64,000 nt of DNA, from the NCBI GenBank assembly GCA_015067435.1, contig SVMM01000016.1:32245-96244 (forward strand). Reading direction: 5' to 3'. This stretch comes from Oscillospiraceae bacterium. GTDB taxonomy: Bacteria > Bacillota > Clostridia > Oscillospirales > Oscillospiraceae. Position 1 is the stretch's first letter; every line of letters begins with the position of its first letter. Below the pieces are notes generated by a model, which saw only the letters and a program-made list of their open reading frames with translations, was not told the origin of the DNA and did not search any database. Position numbers and translations under genes: made by a program. Shown piece by piece: positions 36,510 to 46,030 of this stretch.

Positions 36510-37727
36510 ATGAAGAAGTTTCTTGCTCTGCTTCTCTCCGCCGTCATGGTATTTGCTCTCGTAGCCTGCGGCGGCGGTGGCGGCACCACCGAGCCCGCGA
36601 CCCCCGCGGCTCCGGCCACCACCACTCCGGCCACGCCGGCGACTCCGGCCGAGCCGGCGACCCCCGCGACGCCCGCCACGCCGGCTGCTCCTGCTGCCGC
36701 CGACATGAAGGTCGCCATGATCACCGACTACGGTGACATCACCGACCAGTCCTTCAACCAGACCACCTATGAGGCGGCGAAGTCCTGGTCCGAGTCCAAC
36801 GGCGTCGACTTCACCTACTTCAAGCCCGCTTCCGACTCTGACGACGACCGTGTCGCCATGATCGAGAAGGCGATCGACGAGGGCTACACCGTCATCGTCA
36901 TGCCCGGTTACGCGTTCGGCCCGGCGATCGTCGCCACCGCTCCCGAGTACAGCGACGTCACCTTCATCGCGCTGGACGTCAGCGCCGGCGACCTGGGCGA
37001 CGGCTTCCAGATGCCCGCCAACCTCTACTGCGCGGTCTATCAGGAAGAGCTCTGCGGCTACATGGCCGGTTACGCGGCTGTCAAGCTCGGCTACAGCAAG
37101 CTCGGCTTCCTGGGCGGCATGGCGGTTCCCGCTGTCGTCCGTTACGGCTACGGCTTCGTGCAGGGCGCTGACGCCGCTGCGGCTGCCGACGGCAAGACCG
37201 ATGTGAGCATCAAGTACGCTTACGGCAACCAGTTCTACGGCGACGGCGACATCACCGCCGCGATGGATACCTGGTATGCGGCCGGCACCGAGGTCGTCTT
37301 CGCGTGCGGCGGCGGCATCTTCACCTCCGCCGGTGAGGCGGCGGCCAAGGTCGGCGGCAAGGTCATCGGCGTCGACGTTGACCAGGCTCCCACCATCGAC
37401 GGCCTGTACGGCGCGAACATGACGGTCACCTCCGCCATGAAGGGTCTCGCCGCCACCGTCAACACCCTGCTGACCCAGGTCAAGGACGGCTCCTTCGCCG
37501 GCGGCAAGGTCGACACGCTCGGCCTCGTCTCCGCCAACCCCGAGGAGAACTACGTCCAGATCCCGATGGGCAGCACCCAGTGGAGCGACAGCTTCTCCAA
37601 GGACGACTACAAGGCGCTCGTCGGCGACATGTTCGGCGGCAAGGTCACCGTCTCCAACGACATCACCAAGGCGGCCGGCGACTTCGCCACCGTCACCACC
37701 GTCGAGGATCTCGGCAACATCAAGTAA
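36510..37727 (+). CDS. BMP-family nucleoside-binding lipoprotein
   Basis: 405-aa ABC substrate-binding lipoprotein. Lipobox LVAC, Cys20; a Thr/Pro/Ala linker to about 65; then a BMP/PnrA-like domain ('KVAMITDYGDITDQSFNQTTYEAAKSW'), the family binding purine nucleosides. It heads a complete importer with the downstream ATPase and two permeases. A terminator after it and a second promoter before the ATPase should give the binding protein higher expression. Confidence 0.93.
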   Translation: MKKFLALLLSAVMVFALVACGGGGGTTEPATPAAPATTTPATPATPAEPATPATPATPAAPAAADMKVAMITDYGDITDQSFNQTTYEAAKSWSESNGVDFTYFKPASDSDDDRVAMIEKAIDEGYTVIVMPGYAFGPAIVATAPEYSDVTFIALDVSAGDLGDGFQMPANLYCAVYQEELCGYMAGYAAVKLGYSKLGFLGGMAVPAVVRYGYGFVQGADAAAAADGKTDVSIKYAYGNQFYGDGDITAAMDTWYAAGTEVVFACGGGIFTSAGEAAAKVGGKVIGVDVDQAPTIDGLYGANMTVTSAMKGLAATVNTLLTQVKDGSFAGGKVDTLGLVSANPEENYVQIPMGSTQWSDSFSKDDYKALVGDMFGGKVTVSNDITKAAGDFATVTTVEDLGNIK

Positions 37728-37742
37728 TTATCTCTTACGCGC

Positions 37743-37773
37743 AGGACGCGGCCTTCGGGCCGCGTCCTTTTTT
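37743..37773 (+). terminator. Terminator after binding-protein gene
   Basis: 11-bp stem with a TTCG loop and TTTTTT. Confidence 0.88.
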
Positions 37774-37823
37774 GCGCTCTGCGAGTTTGTCACAAAAAAG
37801 CGGCGCGGCGGCGCAAGTTTTCT

Positions 37824-37852
37824 TTGCAATATGAATGAATTTGATATATAAT
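37824..37852 (+). promoter_or_regulatory. Promoter of ATPase/permease genes
   Basis: TTGCAA (37824-37829), 17 nt, TATAAT (37847-37852). Confidence 0.75.
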
Positions 37853-37917
37853 ATGATTCAGCAATTTTGAAACAAGGGGCGGCGGAACGCCGCAAACAAA
37901 AAAGGGGGGGAGTCAAC

Positions 37918-39459
37918 TTGGAAACGCCGTATGCGATCGAGATGTTGAACATCACGAAACGCTTCCCCGGCATCATCGCGAACGACAACATCACCTTGCA
38001 GCTCAAGCGCGGTGAGATCCACGCGCTGCTCGGAGAGAACGGCGCCGGCAAGTCCACGCTGATGAGCGTCCTGTTCGGCCTGTATCAGGCGGAGGAGGGC
38101 GTCATCAAGAAGGACGGCAGGGAGGTGCAGATCAAGGATCCGAACGACGCGAACGCGCTGGGCATCGGCATGGTGCACCAGCACTTCAAGCTGGTCGAGT
38201 GCTTCAGCGTCCTTGACAACATCATCCTCGGCGTGGAGCCGGTGGGCAAGATGGGCATTCTGCAAAAGCAGGAGGCGCGCAAGAAGGTCGTCGAGCTGTC
38301 CGACAAGTACGGTCTGCAGGTCGATCCCGACGCGCTGATCGAGGACATCACCGTCGGTATGCAGCAGCGCACCGAGATCCTCAAGATGCTCTACCGTGAA
38401 AACGAGATCCTGATCTTCGACGAGCCGACCGCGGTGCTGACGCCGCAGGAGATCGACGAGCTGATGAAGATCATGAAGAACCTTGCCGCCGAGGGAAAGA
38501 GCATCCTCTTCATCTCCCACAAGCTCGCCGAGATCATGGCGGTCGCCGACCGCTGCACGGTGCTGCGCAAGGGCAAGTACGTCGGCACGGTGGAGACGGC
38601 GAACTCCTCGCCGGAGGAGCTTTCAGCGATGATGGTCGGGCGCAACGTCAACTTCCACGTGGACAAGAAGCCCGCCGAGCCCACCGACGTGGTGCTGGAG
38701 ATCGAGCACATGTCCGTCGCCTCGAAGGCGCACAAGAAGGACGCCGTGCACGACGTGTCGCTCAAGGTGCGCCGCGGCGAGATCGTGTGCATCGCCGGTA
38801 TCGACGGCAACGGCCAGAGCGAGTTCGTCTACGGTCTCACGGGGCTGGAGCCGCTGCGCGAGGGCAAGCTGATCCTCGCGGGCAAGGATATAACCCACGC
38901 CACCATCCGCGAGCGCAGCACCTCCGGCATGAGCCACATCCCGGAGGACCGCCACAAGCACGGTCTGGTGCTGGACTACACGCTGGAGGACAATCTCGTG
39001 CTCCAACGCTATTTCGAGCCGGAGTTCACCAACGGCGCCGGCTTCCTGCGCCGCGACAACATCCGCAAGTACGCCGAGCGCCTGATCGCCGACTACGACG
39101 TGCGCTCCGGCCAGGGCCCGATCACCCGCGCCCGCGCCATGTCCGGCGGCAACCAACAGAAGGCGATCATCGCCCGCGAGGTCGACAAGGACCCGGATCT
39201 GCTCGTCGCCGTGCAGCCGACGCGCGGTCTGGACGTCGGCGCCATCGAATTCGTGCACAAGAAGCTGGTCGAACAGCGCGACGCCGGCAAGGCGGTTCTG
39301 CTCATCAGTCTGGAGCTGGACGAGGTCATGGACGTTCCCGACCGCATCCTCGTGATGTACGAGGGCGAGATCGTCGGCGAGCTCGATCCCAAGACCACCA
39401 CGCAGGAGGAGCTTGGCCTCTACATGGCGGGCGCGAAGAGAGATGAGGTGAGCGCATGA
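37918..39459 (+). CDS. Nucleoside ABC transporter ATP-binding protein (two ATPase domains)
   Basis: 513-aa double-ABC ATPase of the sugar/nucleoside (RbsA/YufO) type. First domain: Walker A GENGAGKST (39-47), Walker B 'ILIFDEPT'. The second has the family's degenerate P-loop (GIDGNGQSE) and 'SGGNQQKAIIARE'. TTG 37918 was chosen as start because AAGGGGGGG sits 7-8 nt upstream; the earlier in-frame ATG has no site. Overlaps the first permease (ATGA). Confidence 0.93.
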   Translation: METPYAIEMLNITKRFPGIIANDNITLQLKRGEIHALLGENGAGKSTLMSVLFGLYQAEEGVIKKDGREVQIKDPNDANALGIGMVHQHFKLVECFSVLDNIILGVEPVGKMGILQKQEARKKVVELSDKYGLQVDPDALIEDITVGMQQRTEILKMLYRENEILIFDEPTAVLTPQEIDELMKIMKNLAAEGKSILFISHKLAEIMAVADRCTVLRKGKYVGTVETANSSPEELSAMMVGRNVNFHVDKKPAEPTDVVLEIEHMSVASKAHKKDAVHDVSLKVRRGEIVCIAGIDGNGQSEFVYGLTGLEPLREGKLILAGKDITHATIRERSTSGMSHIPEDRHKHGLVLDYTLEDNLVLQRYFEPEFTNGAGFLRRDNIRKYAERLIADYDVRSGQGPITRARAMSGGNQQKAIIAREVDKDPDLLVAVQPTRGLDVGAIEFVHKKLVEQRDAGKAVLLISLELDEVMDVPDRILVMYEGEIVGELDPKTTTQEELGLYMAGAKRDEVSA

Positions 39460-40604
39460 AAAAGAACCTTCTCAAGAGCAACGCCGTCCAGTCACTGATT
39501 GCGTCGCTCCTGTGCATCGTCCTCGGATTGCTGCTGGGCTACATCGTGCTGCTGTTCATCAACCCCACCGGCGCGGGCGAGGCGATCATGGCGGTCATCA
39601 AGAATTTCTGGAACTACTCCCGCGCGCCGCTGCAGGTGAAGAACTTCGGCAACACGCTGGTCAAGACCGCGCCGCTGCTGATGTGCGCGCTGAGCGTGCT
39701 GTTCGCCTACAAGGTGGGCCTCTTCAACATCGGCGCGGCGGGGCAGTACGTCGTCGGCTCCTGCGCCTGCCTCTACGGGGCGCTGGCGCTGCATCTGAGC
39801 TGGTTCCCCTGCCTGCTGCTGGCGCTGATTGTCGGCGGCGTCTACGGCGCGCTCGTGGGCCTGCTCAAGGCGTACTGCAACGTCAACGAGGTCATCTCGG
39901 GCATCATGCTCAACTGGATCGGCCTCTACACGACGAACATGCTGCTCGCGGGCGTGAAGGAGTCCACCAGCCCCTACACGCTCCACCTCAAGACCGACGC
40001 GCCGCAGGCGATGCTGCCGACGCTGGGACTCGGCAAGTTCTTCAACAACAACGGCAACGTGACCGTGGCGATCCCGCTGGCGATCATCTTCGCCGTCGCG
40101 ATCATGATCCTGCTGGACAAGACGAAGCTCGGCTATGAGCTGCGCGCCACGGGCAACAACAAGAACGCGGCAAAGTACGCCGGCATGGCGGAGAAGCGCA
40201 ACATCATCCTGACGCTCGTGATCGCCGGCTCGCTGGCGGCGCTGGGCGGCGCGTTCCTCTACCTCACCGACTATGAGCAGTGGTCGGTCACGCAGTCCTC
40301 GGTGCCCGGCATGGGCTTCAACGGCATCGCCGCGGCGTTCCTCGGTGGGCTGAACCCCATCGGCACGATCTTCGCGTCCTACTTCATCCAGCACATCACC
40401 GTCGGCGGCGCGTACGTCGACAAGACGATGTACTCCTCCCAGATCTCCGACCTGATCTCCTCGCTCATCATCTACCTGTGCGGCTTCGTGCTGTTCATCA
40501 AGTATGCCATCAACATGGGCATCGCGAAGAGTGAAGAAAAGCAGCTGCAAAAGGAGAAAGCCGCGGCAGATCAGGCGTCCGCTGAGAAAGGAGGCGACAA
40601 GTAA
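39456..40604 (+). CDS. Nucleoside ABC transporter permease 1
   Basis: 382-aa membrane permease of the BPD_transp_2 family (YufP/NupP-like), about 10 transmembrane segments. The conserved 'NVNEVISGIMLNWIGLY' and 'RATGNNKNAAKYAGM' cytoplasmic loops contact the ATPase. Its start overlaps the ATPase stop by 4 nt, and its stop overlaps the next start (TAATG). Confidence 0.93.
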   Translation: MKKNLLKSNAVQSLIASLLCIVLGLLLGYIVLLFINPTGAGEAIMAVIKNFWNYSRAPLQVKNFGNTLVKTAPLLMCALSVLFAYKVGLFNIGAAGQYVVGSCACLYGALALHLSWFPCLLLALIVGGVYGALVGLLKAYCNVNEVISGIMLNWIGLYTTNMLLAGVKESTSPYTLHLKTDAPQAMLPTLGLGKFFNNNGNVTVAIPLAIIFAVAIMILLDKTKLGYELRATGNNKNAAKYAGMAEKRNIILTLVIAGSLAALGGAFLYLTDYEQWSVTQSSVPGMGFNGIAAAFLGGLNPIGTIFASYFIQHITVGGAYVDKTMYSSQISDLISSLIIYLCGFVLFIKYAINMGIAKSEEKQLQKEKAAADQASAEKGGDK

Positions 40605-41545
40605 TGCTGCTTCTGGTGCAATACACGCTGATCTTTGCCTCGGTGCTGATGCTTGTCGCGCTGGGCGGCTGCTTTGCCGAGCACTCGGGCGTCATCAACC
40701 TGGGCCTTGAGGGCATCATGGTCATCGGCGCTCTCGGCGGCGCGCTGGCGATGCGCTATCTCCCCGGCAGCATGGCGGCGTTCCCGATGATTTTGTGCGT
40801 GCTGCTCGGCGCCATCCTCTTCGGCGTGGCGTACTCCGCGCTGCTGGGCGTCGCGTGCATCAACTTCAAGGCGGACCAGACCATCGTCGGCACCGCGCTG
40901 AACATGCTGGGCGTCGCCGCGGCGACCGTTCTGGTCAAGGCGATCAACACCGCCGCGAACCCCGACGACGTGTCCTCCGAGATCCAGTACGTCGACGCGA
41001 AGAAGAAGTTCCTCGTGAGCCTCGGCACCTTCGAGTTCAACTGGTTCATGCTGATCGCGGTCATCATGCTGGTGCTTGCCTACGTCGTTCTCTACAAGAC
41101 GCGCTTCGGCCTGCGCCTGATGGCGTGCGGCGAGCATCCGCAGGCGGCGGACAGCGTCGGCATCAACGTCTACAAGATGCGCTGGGCGGGCGTGCTGATC
41201 TCCGGCGTCTACGGCGGTCTCGGCGGCATCTGCTACATCCTCGCGGGCGTGTCGGCGTGGAAGTTTGAAAACGGCGTCGCCGGCTTCGGCTTCCTGTCGC
41301 TGGCGGTCATGATCTTCGGCCAGTGGCGGCCCACCCGCATCGCGCTGGCGGCGCTGCTGTTCGGACTGTTCCGCGCGCTCTCCAACGTCTATTTCGGCTT
41401 CCCGGCGCTGGTCGCGCTGAACATCCCCGGCTCGGTGTACAACATGCTGCCCTACATCATCTCGCTGCTGGTGCTGGCGTTCACGTCCAAGTCCAGCCGC
41501 GCGCCCAAGGCGGAGGGCATTCCCTACGACAAGGGGCAGAGATAA
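40604..41545 (+). CDS. Nucleoside ABC transporter permease 2
   Basis: 313-aa second permease (YufQ/NupQ-like). 'GVINLGLEGIMVIGAL' and 'RLMACGEHPQAADSVGINVYKMR' are family signatures; about 8-9 membrane segments. Forms a heterodimer with permease 1. Followed by a strong terminator. Confidence 0.93.
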   Translation: MLLLVQYTLIFASVLMLVALGGCFAEHSGVINLGLEGIMVIGALGGALAMRYLPGSMAAFPMILCVLLGAILFGVAYSALLGVACINFKADQTIVGTALNMLGVAAATVLVKAINTAANPDDVSSEIQYVDAKKKFLVSLGTFEFNWFMLIAVIMLVLAYVVLYKTRFGLRLMACGEHPQAADSVGINVYKMRWAGVLISGVYGGLGGICYILAGVSAWKFENGVAGFGFLSLAVMIFGQWRPTRIALAALLFGLFRALSNVYFGFPALVALNIPGSVYNMLPYIISLLVLAFTSKSSRAPKAEGIPYDKGQR

Positions 41546-41565
41546 GCGTATTCCTCTCAACGATA

Positions 41566-41603
41566 CAGACCGCGCGCCCTCACCGGCGCGCGGTCTGCTT
41601 TTG
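41566..41603 (+). terminator. Terminator of nucleoside importer operon
   Basis: 13-bp GC-rich perfect stem (41566-41578 with 41585-41597), CTTTTG tail. Confidence 0.85.
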
Positions 41604-41622
41604 CGCGGGGGATGCCCCGCCG

Positions 41623-41755
41623 GGACTTCCAAAGAAAGGAAAAGCCTGCCGCGTTTTCCACCGGTGCCGCTGTGGCCCGCTCGGCGCGAGCGGCGTCGAT
41701 ACGGGTATTCTCTTTTTCCGCTGTCGCTGCGTTTCTCCGCGCGCGATGCTGTGCG
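41623..41755 (-). repeat. Dispersed intergenic repeat, copy B
   Basis: Reverse complement is homologous to 22197-22332 with the same block order and almost the same length. On the plus strand the far side is followed by an A/T-rich hairpin (TTTTCTCTTTC...GAAAGAGAAAA, about 41823-41850). No gene is supported in the 377-nt gap. Confidence 0.8.
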
Positions 41756-41922
41756 GCTACGCGGCGCGCGCCTCTGGCGGCGGTGCAACGGCGTCTTTCT
41801 CTTTTGGGGAAGTCTGGAACCGCGTTTTCTCTTTCGCAAGAGAAAGAGAAAAGGCGGTGTCAGGAAACGCTCCCCTTTTGCAAGAAAAAGGAAGAAACGG
41901 TTTCAAGAGCCGCCCTCCGCGG

Positions 41923-42870
41923 TCATGCGGAATACAAAAAACCGGCGGCGAGCATCGCCAGCGGCACGGAGAGAAGCGCCTGCAAGACCTTTCCCGGAAA
42001 ATACCACCGCGCCGCGAGCCCCGTGTCCTCCAGCACCGAGAGCGTCTGCGCGTGGACGCTCAGCCCGCCCCAGCCCAGCAGCACGGCGCAGAGCACGAAG
42101 CCGCCGCGGTCCGGCGGCAGCGAGAGTACGCCGTTCGTCAGCTCGACGCAGCCGAGCAGCAGCGGCGAAGCGCGCGACGCGGCGATACGCGCGGGCAGGA
42201 GCAGCGTGAAAAAGCGCAGCAGCACGGCGAAGAGCACCACGTAGCCGCACACGCTCCACACCGCCGCGAAGGAGTCCCGCACGGCGGCAGGGAAGACGGC
42301 TGCGCCGCCCGGACGGCGGGGCCGCCGCGGCGCGCCGTCTCCGCGCGCGCGGGAGCGCGATGCGCCGCCGAGGCGGCAGAGCGCCATGCCGGTCAAGATT
42401 GCCGAGGCGGTGTGGACGAGGCAGAGACACAGCCCCGCGCGGGCGCTTTGCAGCACCGCGCCGCCGCAGACGCCGAGCACGAAGCCGGGTCCGGCGTTGT
42501 TGCAGAAGCAGAGCAGCCGCTCCGCCTCATCCTTGGACACCGCGCCGCCGCGGTACAGCTCCGCCGCCGTGCGCGCGCCGACGGGGTAGCCGCCGACGAG
42601 TCCCAGCACGACCGCCGCCGCGCCCGCGCCGCTGAGGCGGAACAGCGGGCGCATCACCGGCTCCAGCAGATGGCCGAGCGCATCGGCAGCGCCCGCGGAG
42701 ACGCACAGCGACGAGAGCACGAAGAACGGAAACAGAGATGGCAGCACGGTTTGCAGGCACAGGGAAAGCCCCTGCCGCGCCGCGTCCGACGCCTCGGCGG
42801 GGCAGAGGACGAGCGCCGCGGCGAACGCGGCGAGCAGCGCGAGCAGCAGCGCGTTTTTCAGTTTCTCCAC
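41923..42870 (-). CDS. ylbJ: Sporulation integral membrane protein YlbJ-like
   Basis: About 315-aa membrane protein of the nucleoside-recognition/gate-domain family. 'SLCLQTVLPSLFPFFVLSSL', 'GLVGGYPVGARTAAELYRGGAVS' and 'FCNNAGPGFVLG' are the YlbJ signatures. In Bacillus it is made in the mother cell and needed for resistant spores. An Arg-rich non-membrane loop lies near the middle. GTG 42870 is preferred over GTG 42879 because GAGGTG is well spaced from it. Divergent from yqfC. Confidence 0.88.
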   Translation of the reverse strand: MEKLKNALLLALLAAFAAALVLCPAEASDAARQGLSLCLQTVLPSLFPFFVLSSLCVSAGAADALGHLLEPVMRPLFRLSGAGAAAVVLGLVGGYPVGARTAAELYRGGAVSKDEAERLLCFCNNAGPGFVLGVCGGAVLQSARAGLCLCLVHTASAILTGMALCRLGGASRSRARGDGAPRRPRRPGGAAVFPAAVRDSFAAVWSVCGYVVLFAVLLRFFTLLLPARIAASRASPLLLGCVELTNGVLSLPPDRGGFVLCAVLLGWGGLSVHAQTLSVLEDTGLAARWYFPGKVLQALLSVPLAMLAAGFLYSA

Positions 42871-42966
42871 GCGGATCACCTCAGGGAAGCCTATGCGCTT
42901 TCACGGAAAAAAGGACAGGCAAAATCCGCACGCCGCAGTCATATGCTTGCCGTAAGGGGTGTTACG

Positions 42967-43251
42967 ATGGACAAATTCGGCAAAACACAGGCGCTGCGCA
43001 CGCGGATGGCGGAGCTGTTCGACCTGCCCGCGGATCTGGTGGCGGGACTGACGCACATGGAGGTGCTCGGCGACCGGCAGTTTTTTCTGGAGGGGCACAC
43101 GGGCATCCTCTCCTACAGCGACACGCAGATCGACGTGTCGGCGGGCGCGTCGGTGGTGCGCGTGCGCGGCGCGGGGCTGGAGCTGCGCGGCATGACCGGC
43201 GACGAGGTGCGCATCCGCGGCCGGATCGACGCCGTGGAGTTCGTGCGATAG
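42967..43251 (+). CDS. yqfC: Sporulation protein YqfC
   Basis: 94-aa small protein with 'LFDLPADLVAGLTHMEVLGDRQFFLEGHTGILSYSD', matching the YabP/YqfC family. Mother-cell sporulation gene in Bacillus, normally paired with yqfD as here. AAGGGG lies upstream of ATG 42967. Confidence 0.92.
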   Translation: MDKFGKTQALRTRMAELFDLPADLVAGLTHMEVLGDRQFFLEGHTGILSYSDTQIDVSAGASVVRVRGAGLELRGMTGDEVRIRGRIDAVEFVR

Positions 43252-43261
43252 GAGGGACGTG

Positions 43262-44479
43262 ATGCTGCAAAAACTGGTATCCCTGCTGCAAGGCACGCTG
43301 CGCGTGCGCGTTAAAAGCCGCTTTCCGGAGCGCGTGCTCAACGTGTGCTCCGCGCGCGGCATCGCGTTCCGCGATCCCGCCTTTCTCGGCGCGGAGGAGC
43401 TGGCGTTCTCCGTCCGCCGGCGCGACTGGCGCGCGCTCAGGGCCGCCTGCGCCGATCTGGACGCGGAGGCGCACATCGAGCGCGCCGTCGGCGCGCCGTT
43501 CTTCCTCGGCAGGCTGCGCCGCCGCCGCGCGCTGCTGGCGGGAATCGCGGCGTGCGCGCTGCTGTTCGCCGTCAACGCCTGCTTCATCTGGGATTTTCGG
43601 GTGGAGGGAAACGAGACCGTCGGCGCGGACCGCATTCTGCGCGTGCTGGCGCACAACGGCGTCCGGCGCGGCACCTTTGTCTTCTCCGTCAACCAGCGGA
43701 GCCTCTGCAACCACGCGCTGCTGGAGCTGCCGGAGCTCTCGTGGCTGACGGTCAACATCCGCGGCTGCCGCGCGCACGTCATCGTGCGCGAGCGCGTACC
43801 GCGTCCGGAGATCGTCAACGAGACCGCGCCGACCAACGTGGTCGCGGCGCGCGACGCGCTGGTGACGGCGGTGCGCGCGCTGGACGGCGAGGCGCGCGTT
43901 CTGCCGGGCACGACGGTGCGCCGCGGACAGCTGCTCATCAGCGGCGTCGTGGAGACGCGCGACGTAACCCAGCCCACCGTCGGCACGCGCTATCTCGCGG
44001 GCAAGGGCGAGGTGTACGGGCGGACGTGGTACGAGCTTTCGACAAAAATCCCGCTATTTCGCGAAGTCAAAACGCCGACGGGGGAGGAAACGCACGCGTG
44101 GGCGGTTTTGTGGGGCGAAAAACGGGTAAAATTCATGGGAAAAGGGGCTGGAAATTTACCGGCGGAATATGATAAAATAATTGATCGGAAACAATGGACG
44201 CTGCCGGGCGGCTTTGCGCTGCCCGTGACATGGGTGCGCGAGACGATCCGCCCCTGCGAGACGCGGCGCGTCGAGCGCAGCCGCGCCGAGGCGGAGCGGC
44301 TCGGCCGGGAGGAGCTGGAGCGGTATCTGCGCGACCGGCTCGGCGCGGAGGGCGAGATCGTCTCCGCGCGCTGCGCCTCCGCCGTGCGGGGGGACTGGCT
44401 GCTGGTGACGCTCAGCGCCGAGTGCGTGGAGCAGATCGGGCGCATCGTGCCCATCCCCGTCGGCGAATCAACAACATAA
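43262..44479 (+). CDS. yqfD: Sporulation protein YqfD
   Basis: 405-aa membrane-anchored sporulation protein. Soluble N-terminal part, one transmembrane segment at about 95-115, and an extracytoplasmic domain with 'FRVEGNETVGADRILRVLAHNGV', a POTRA-like strand arrangement. ATG 43262 preferred over GTG 43259. GGAGGG from the yqfC end serves as its ribosome site. Confidence 0.92.
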   Translation: MLQKLVSLLQGTLRVRVKSRFPERVLNVCSARGIAFRDPAFLGAEELAFSVRRRDWRALRAACADLDAEAHIERAVGAPFFLGRLRRRRALLAGIAACALLFAVNACFIWDFRVEGNETVGADRILRVLAHNGVRRGTFVFSVNQRSLCNHALLELPELSWLTVNIRGCRAHVIVRERVPRPEIVNETAPTNVVAARDALVTAVRALDGEARVLPGTTVRRGQLLISGVVETRDVTQPTVGTRYLAGKGEVYGRTWYELSTKIPLFREVKTPTGEETHAWAVLWGEKRVKFMGKGAGNLPAEYDKIIDRKQWTLPGGFALPVTWVRETIRPCETRRVERSRAEAERLGREELERYLRDRLGAEGEIVSARCASAVRGDWLLVTLSAECVEQIGRIVPIPVGESTT

Positions 44480-44490
44480 GAGGAAGGTCT

Positions 44491-45474
44491 ATGGAAGAAC
44501 ACATCAGCATCGAGCGGCTGGAGCAGGCGGTGAACCTGTTCGGCTCGTTCGACGAGAACATCCACCTGATCGAGACCGAGTTCGGCGTCACCGTCGCCAG
44601 CCGCGAGGGCGAGCTGCGCGTGAACGGCGAGCCGGAGGACGTCATGGTGGCGACAAAGGCGCTCACGGCGCTGCTCACGCTATCCAACCGCGGCGAGACG
44701 ATCAACGAGCAGAACGTGCGCTACGTGATCTCGCTCGCCCGCGCGGGGCAGGAGGACAAGGTCAGCGAGCTGACACAGGACGTCATCTGCATCAGCTCCA
44801 AGGGGCGCCCCGTCAAGCCCAAGACCATCGGGCAGAAGAAGTACGTCGAGTCGATCATGGAAAACGCCGTCACCATCGGCGTCGGCCCCGCGGGCACGGG
44901 CAAGACCTACCTCGCCGTCGCGGCGGCGGTCGCCGCGTTCCGCGAGCGGAAGATCAACCGCATCATCCTCACGCGCCCCGCGGTCGAGGCAGGCGAGCGG
45001 CTGGGCTTCCTGCCGGGCGACCTCCAGAGCAAGGTCGATCCCTATCTCCGCCCGCTCTACGACGCGCTGTTCGACATGCTCGGCGCGGAGACCTACAACA
45101 AGTATCTGGAGCGCGGCAACATCGAGGTCGCGCCGCTCGCCTACATGCGCGGGCGCACGCTGGACGACAGCTTCATCATCCTCGACGAGGCGCAGAACAC
45201 CTCCTGCGAGCAGATGAAGATGTTCCTCACGCGCATGGGCTTCGGCTCGAAAATGGTCATCACCGGCGACGCGACGCAGATCGATCTTCCGGCGGACAAG
45301 CTCTCCGGCCTCAAGCAGGCGGTGCGCGTGCTGAAGAACGTGGAGGGCGTCGGCATCTGCGAGCTGGACGACCGCGACGTGGTGCGGCACGTCATGGTGC
45401 AGCGCATCATCAAGGCGTATCAGGACTACGAGGACGCGAAGAACAAACAAAGCGGCAGCAAGGGGAGGCGCTGA
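44491..45474 (+). CDS. phoH: PhoH family ATPase
   Basis: 327-aa PhoH-like protein: an N-terminal KH-like region, then P-loop [11 protein letters not shown], '[16 protein letters not shown]' and 'ILDEAQNTS' (Walker B). Likely RNA-related ATPase, usually paired with ybeY as here; it follows yqfD by 11 nt. Confidence 0.95.
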   Translation: MEEHISIERLEQAVNLFGSFDENIHLIETEFGVTVASREGELRVNGEPEDVMVATKALTALLTLSNRGETINEQNVRYVISLARAGQEDKVSELTQDVICISSKGRPVKPKTIGQKKYVESIMENAVTIGVGPAGTGKTYLAVAAAVAAFRERKINRIILTRPAVEAGERLGFLPGDLQSKVDPYLRPLYDALFDMLGAETYNKYLERGNIEVAPLAYMRGRTLDDSFIILDEAQNTSCEQMKMFLTRMGFGSKMVITGDATQIDLPADKLSGLKQAVRVLKNVEGVGICELDDRDVVRHVMVQRIIKAYQDYEDAKNKQSGSKGRR

Positions 45475-45475
45475 T

Positions 45476-45967
45476 ATGGCAAAGAGACATTTTATTCCCA
45501 TCGACGCGGACGTGGAGGACGTGAGCGAACGCGCCAGGATCCTCATTCGCAGGACCATCCGCACGGCGCTTGCGACGGAGGGCGTGACGCAGGGGTGCGA
45601 GGTCAATGTGCTTCTCACGGACGACCGCGGCATCCGCAAGATCAACCGTGCGCAGAGAAAGATCGACAAGGCGACGGACGTGCTGTCCTTCCCCGCGCTG
45701 GAGCTGCGCCCCGGCGTCCCGCCGACCGGGGACGACGCCGATCCCGGCACGGGGCTGATCCCGCTGGGGGACATGGTGCTCTCGTGGGAGCGCGTGGCGG
45801 CGCAGGCGAAGGAGTACGGCCACTCGAAAAGCCGCGAGCTTGCGTATCTCGTGACGCACTCGGTGCTGCACCTGCTGGGCTACGACCATCTGGACGAGGG
45901 GCCGGACAAGAAGCTCATGCGCGCGCATGAGGAGGCGGTGATGACCGCCCTCGGGCTGGGGGAGTGA
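45476..45967 (+). CDS. ybeY: Endoribonuclease YbeY
   Basis: 163-aa zinc-dependent RNase in 16S rRNA maturation and ribosome quality control. HSVLHLLGYDH gives the HxxxHxxxxxH metal site. 'VLSFP' is the conserved strand motif. The start codon begins 1 nt after the phoH stop. Confidence 0.95.
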   Translation: MAKRHFIPIDADVEDVSERARILIRRTIRTALATEGVTQGCEVNVLLTDDRGIRKINRAQRKIDKATDVLSFPALELRPGVPPTGDDADPGTGLIPLGDMVLSWERVAAQAKEYGHSKSRELAYLVTHSVLHLLGYDHLDEGPDKKLMRAHEEAVMTALGLGE

Positions 45968-46030
45968 ATTGCCGCCGTAACCCCGACGGCGAAAAAACAA
46001 AAGAACGCTCAAGAAAGTTGAGGATCACCT

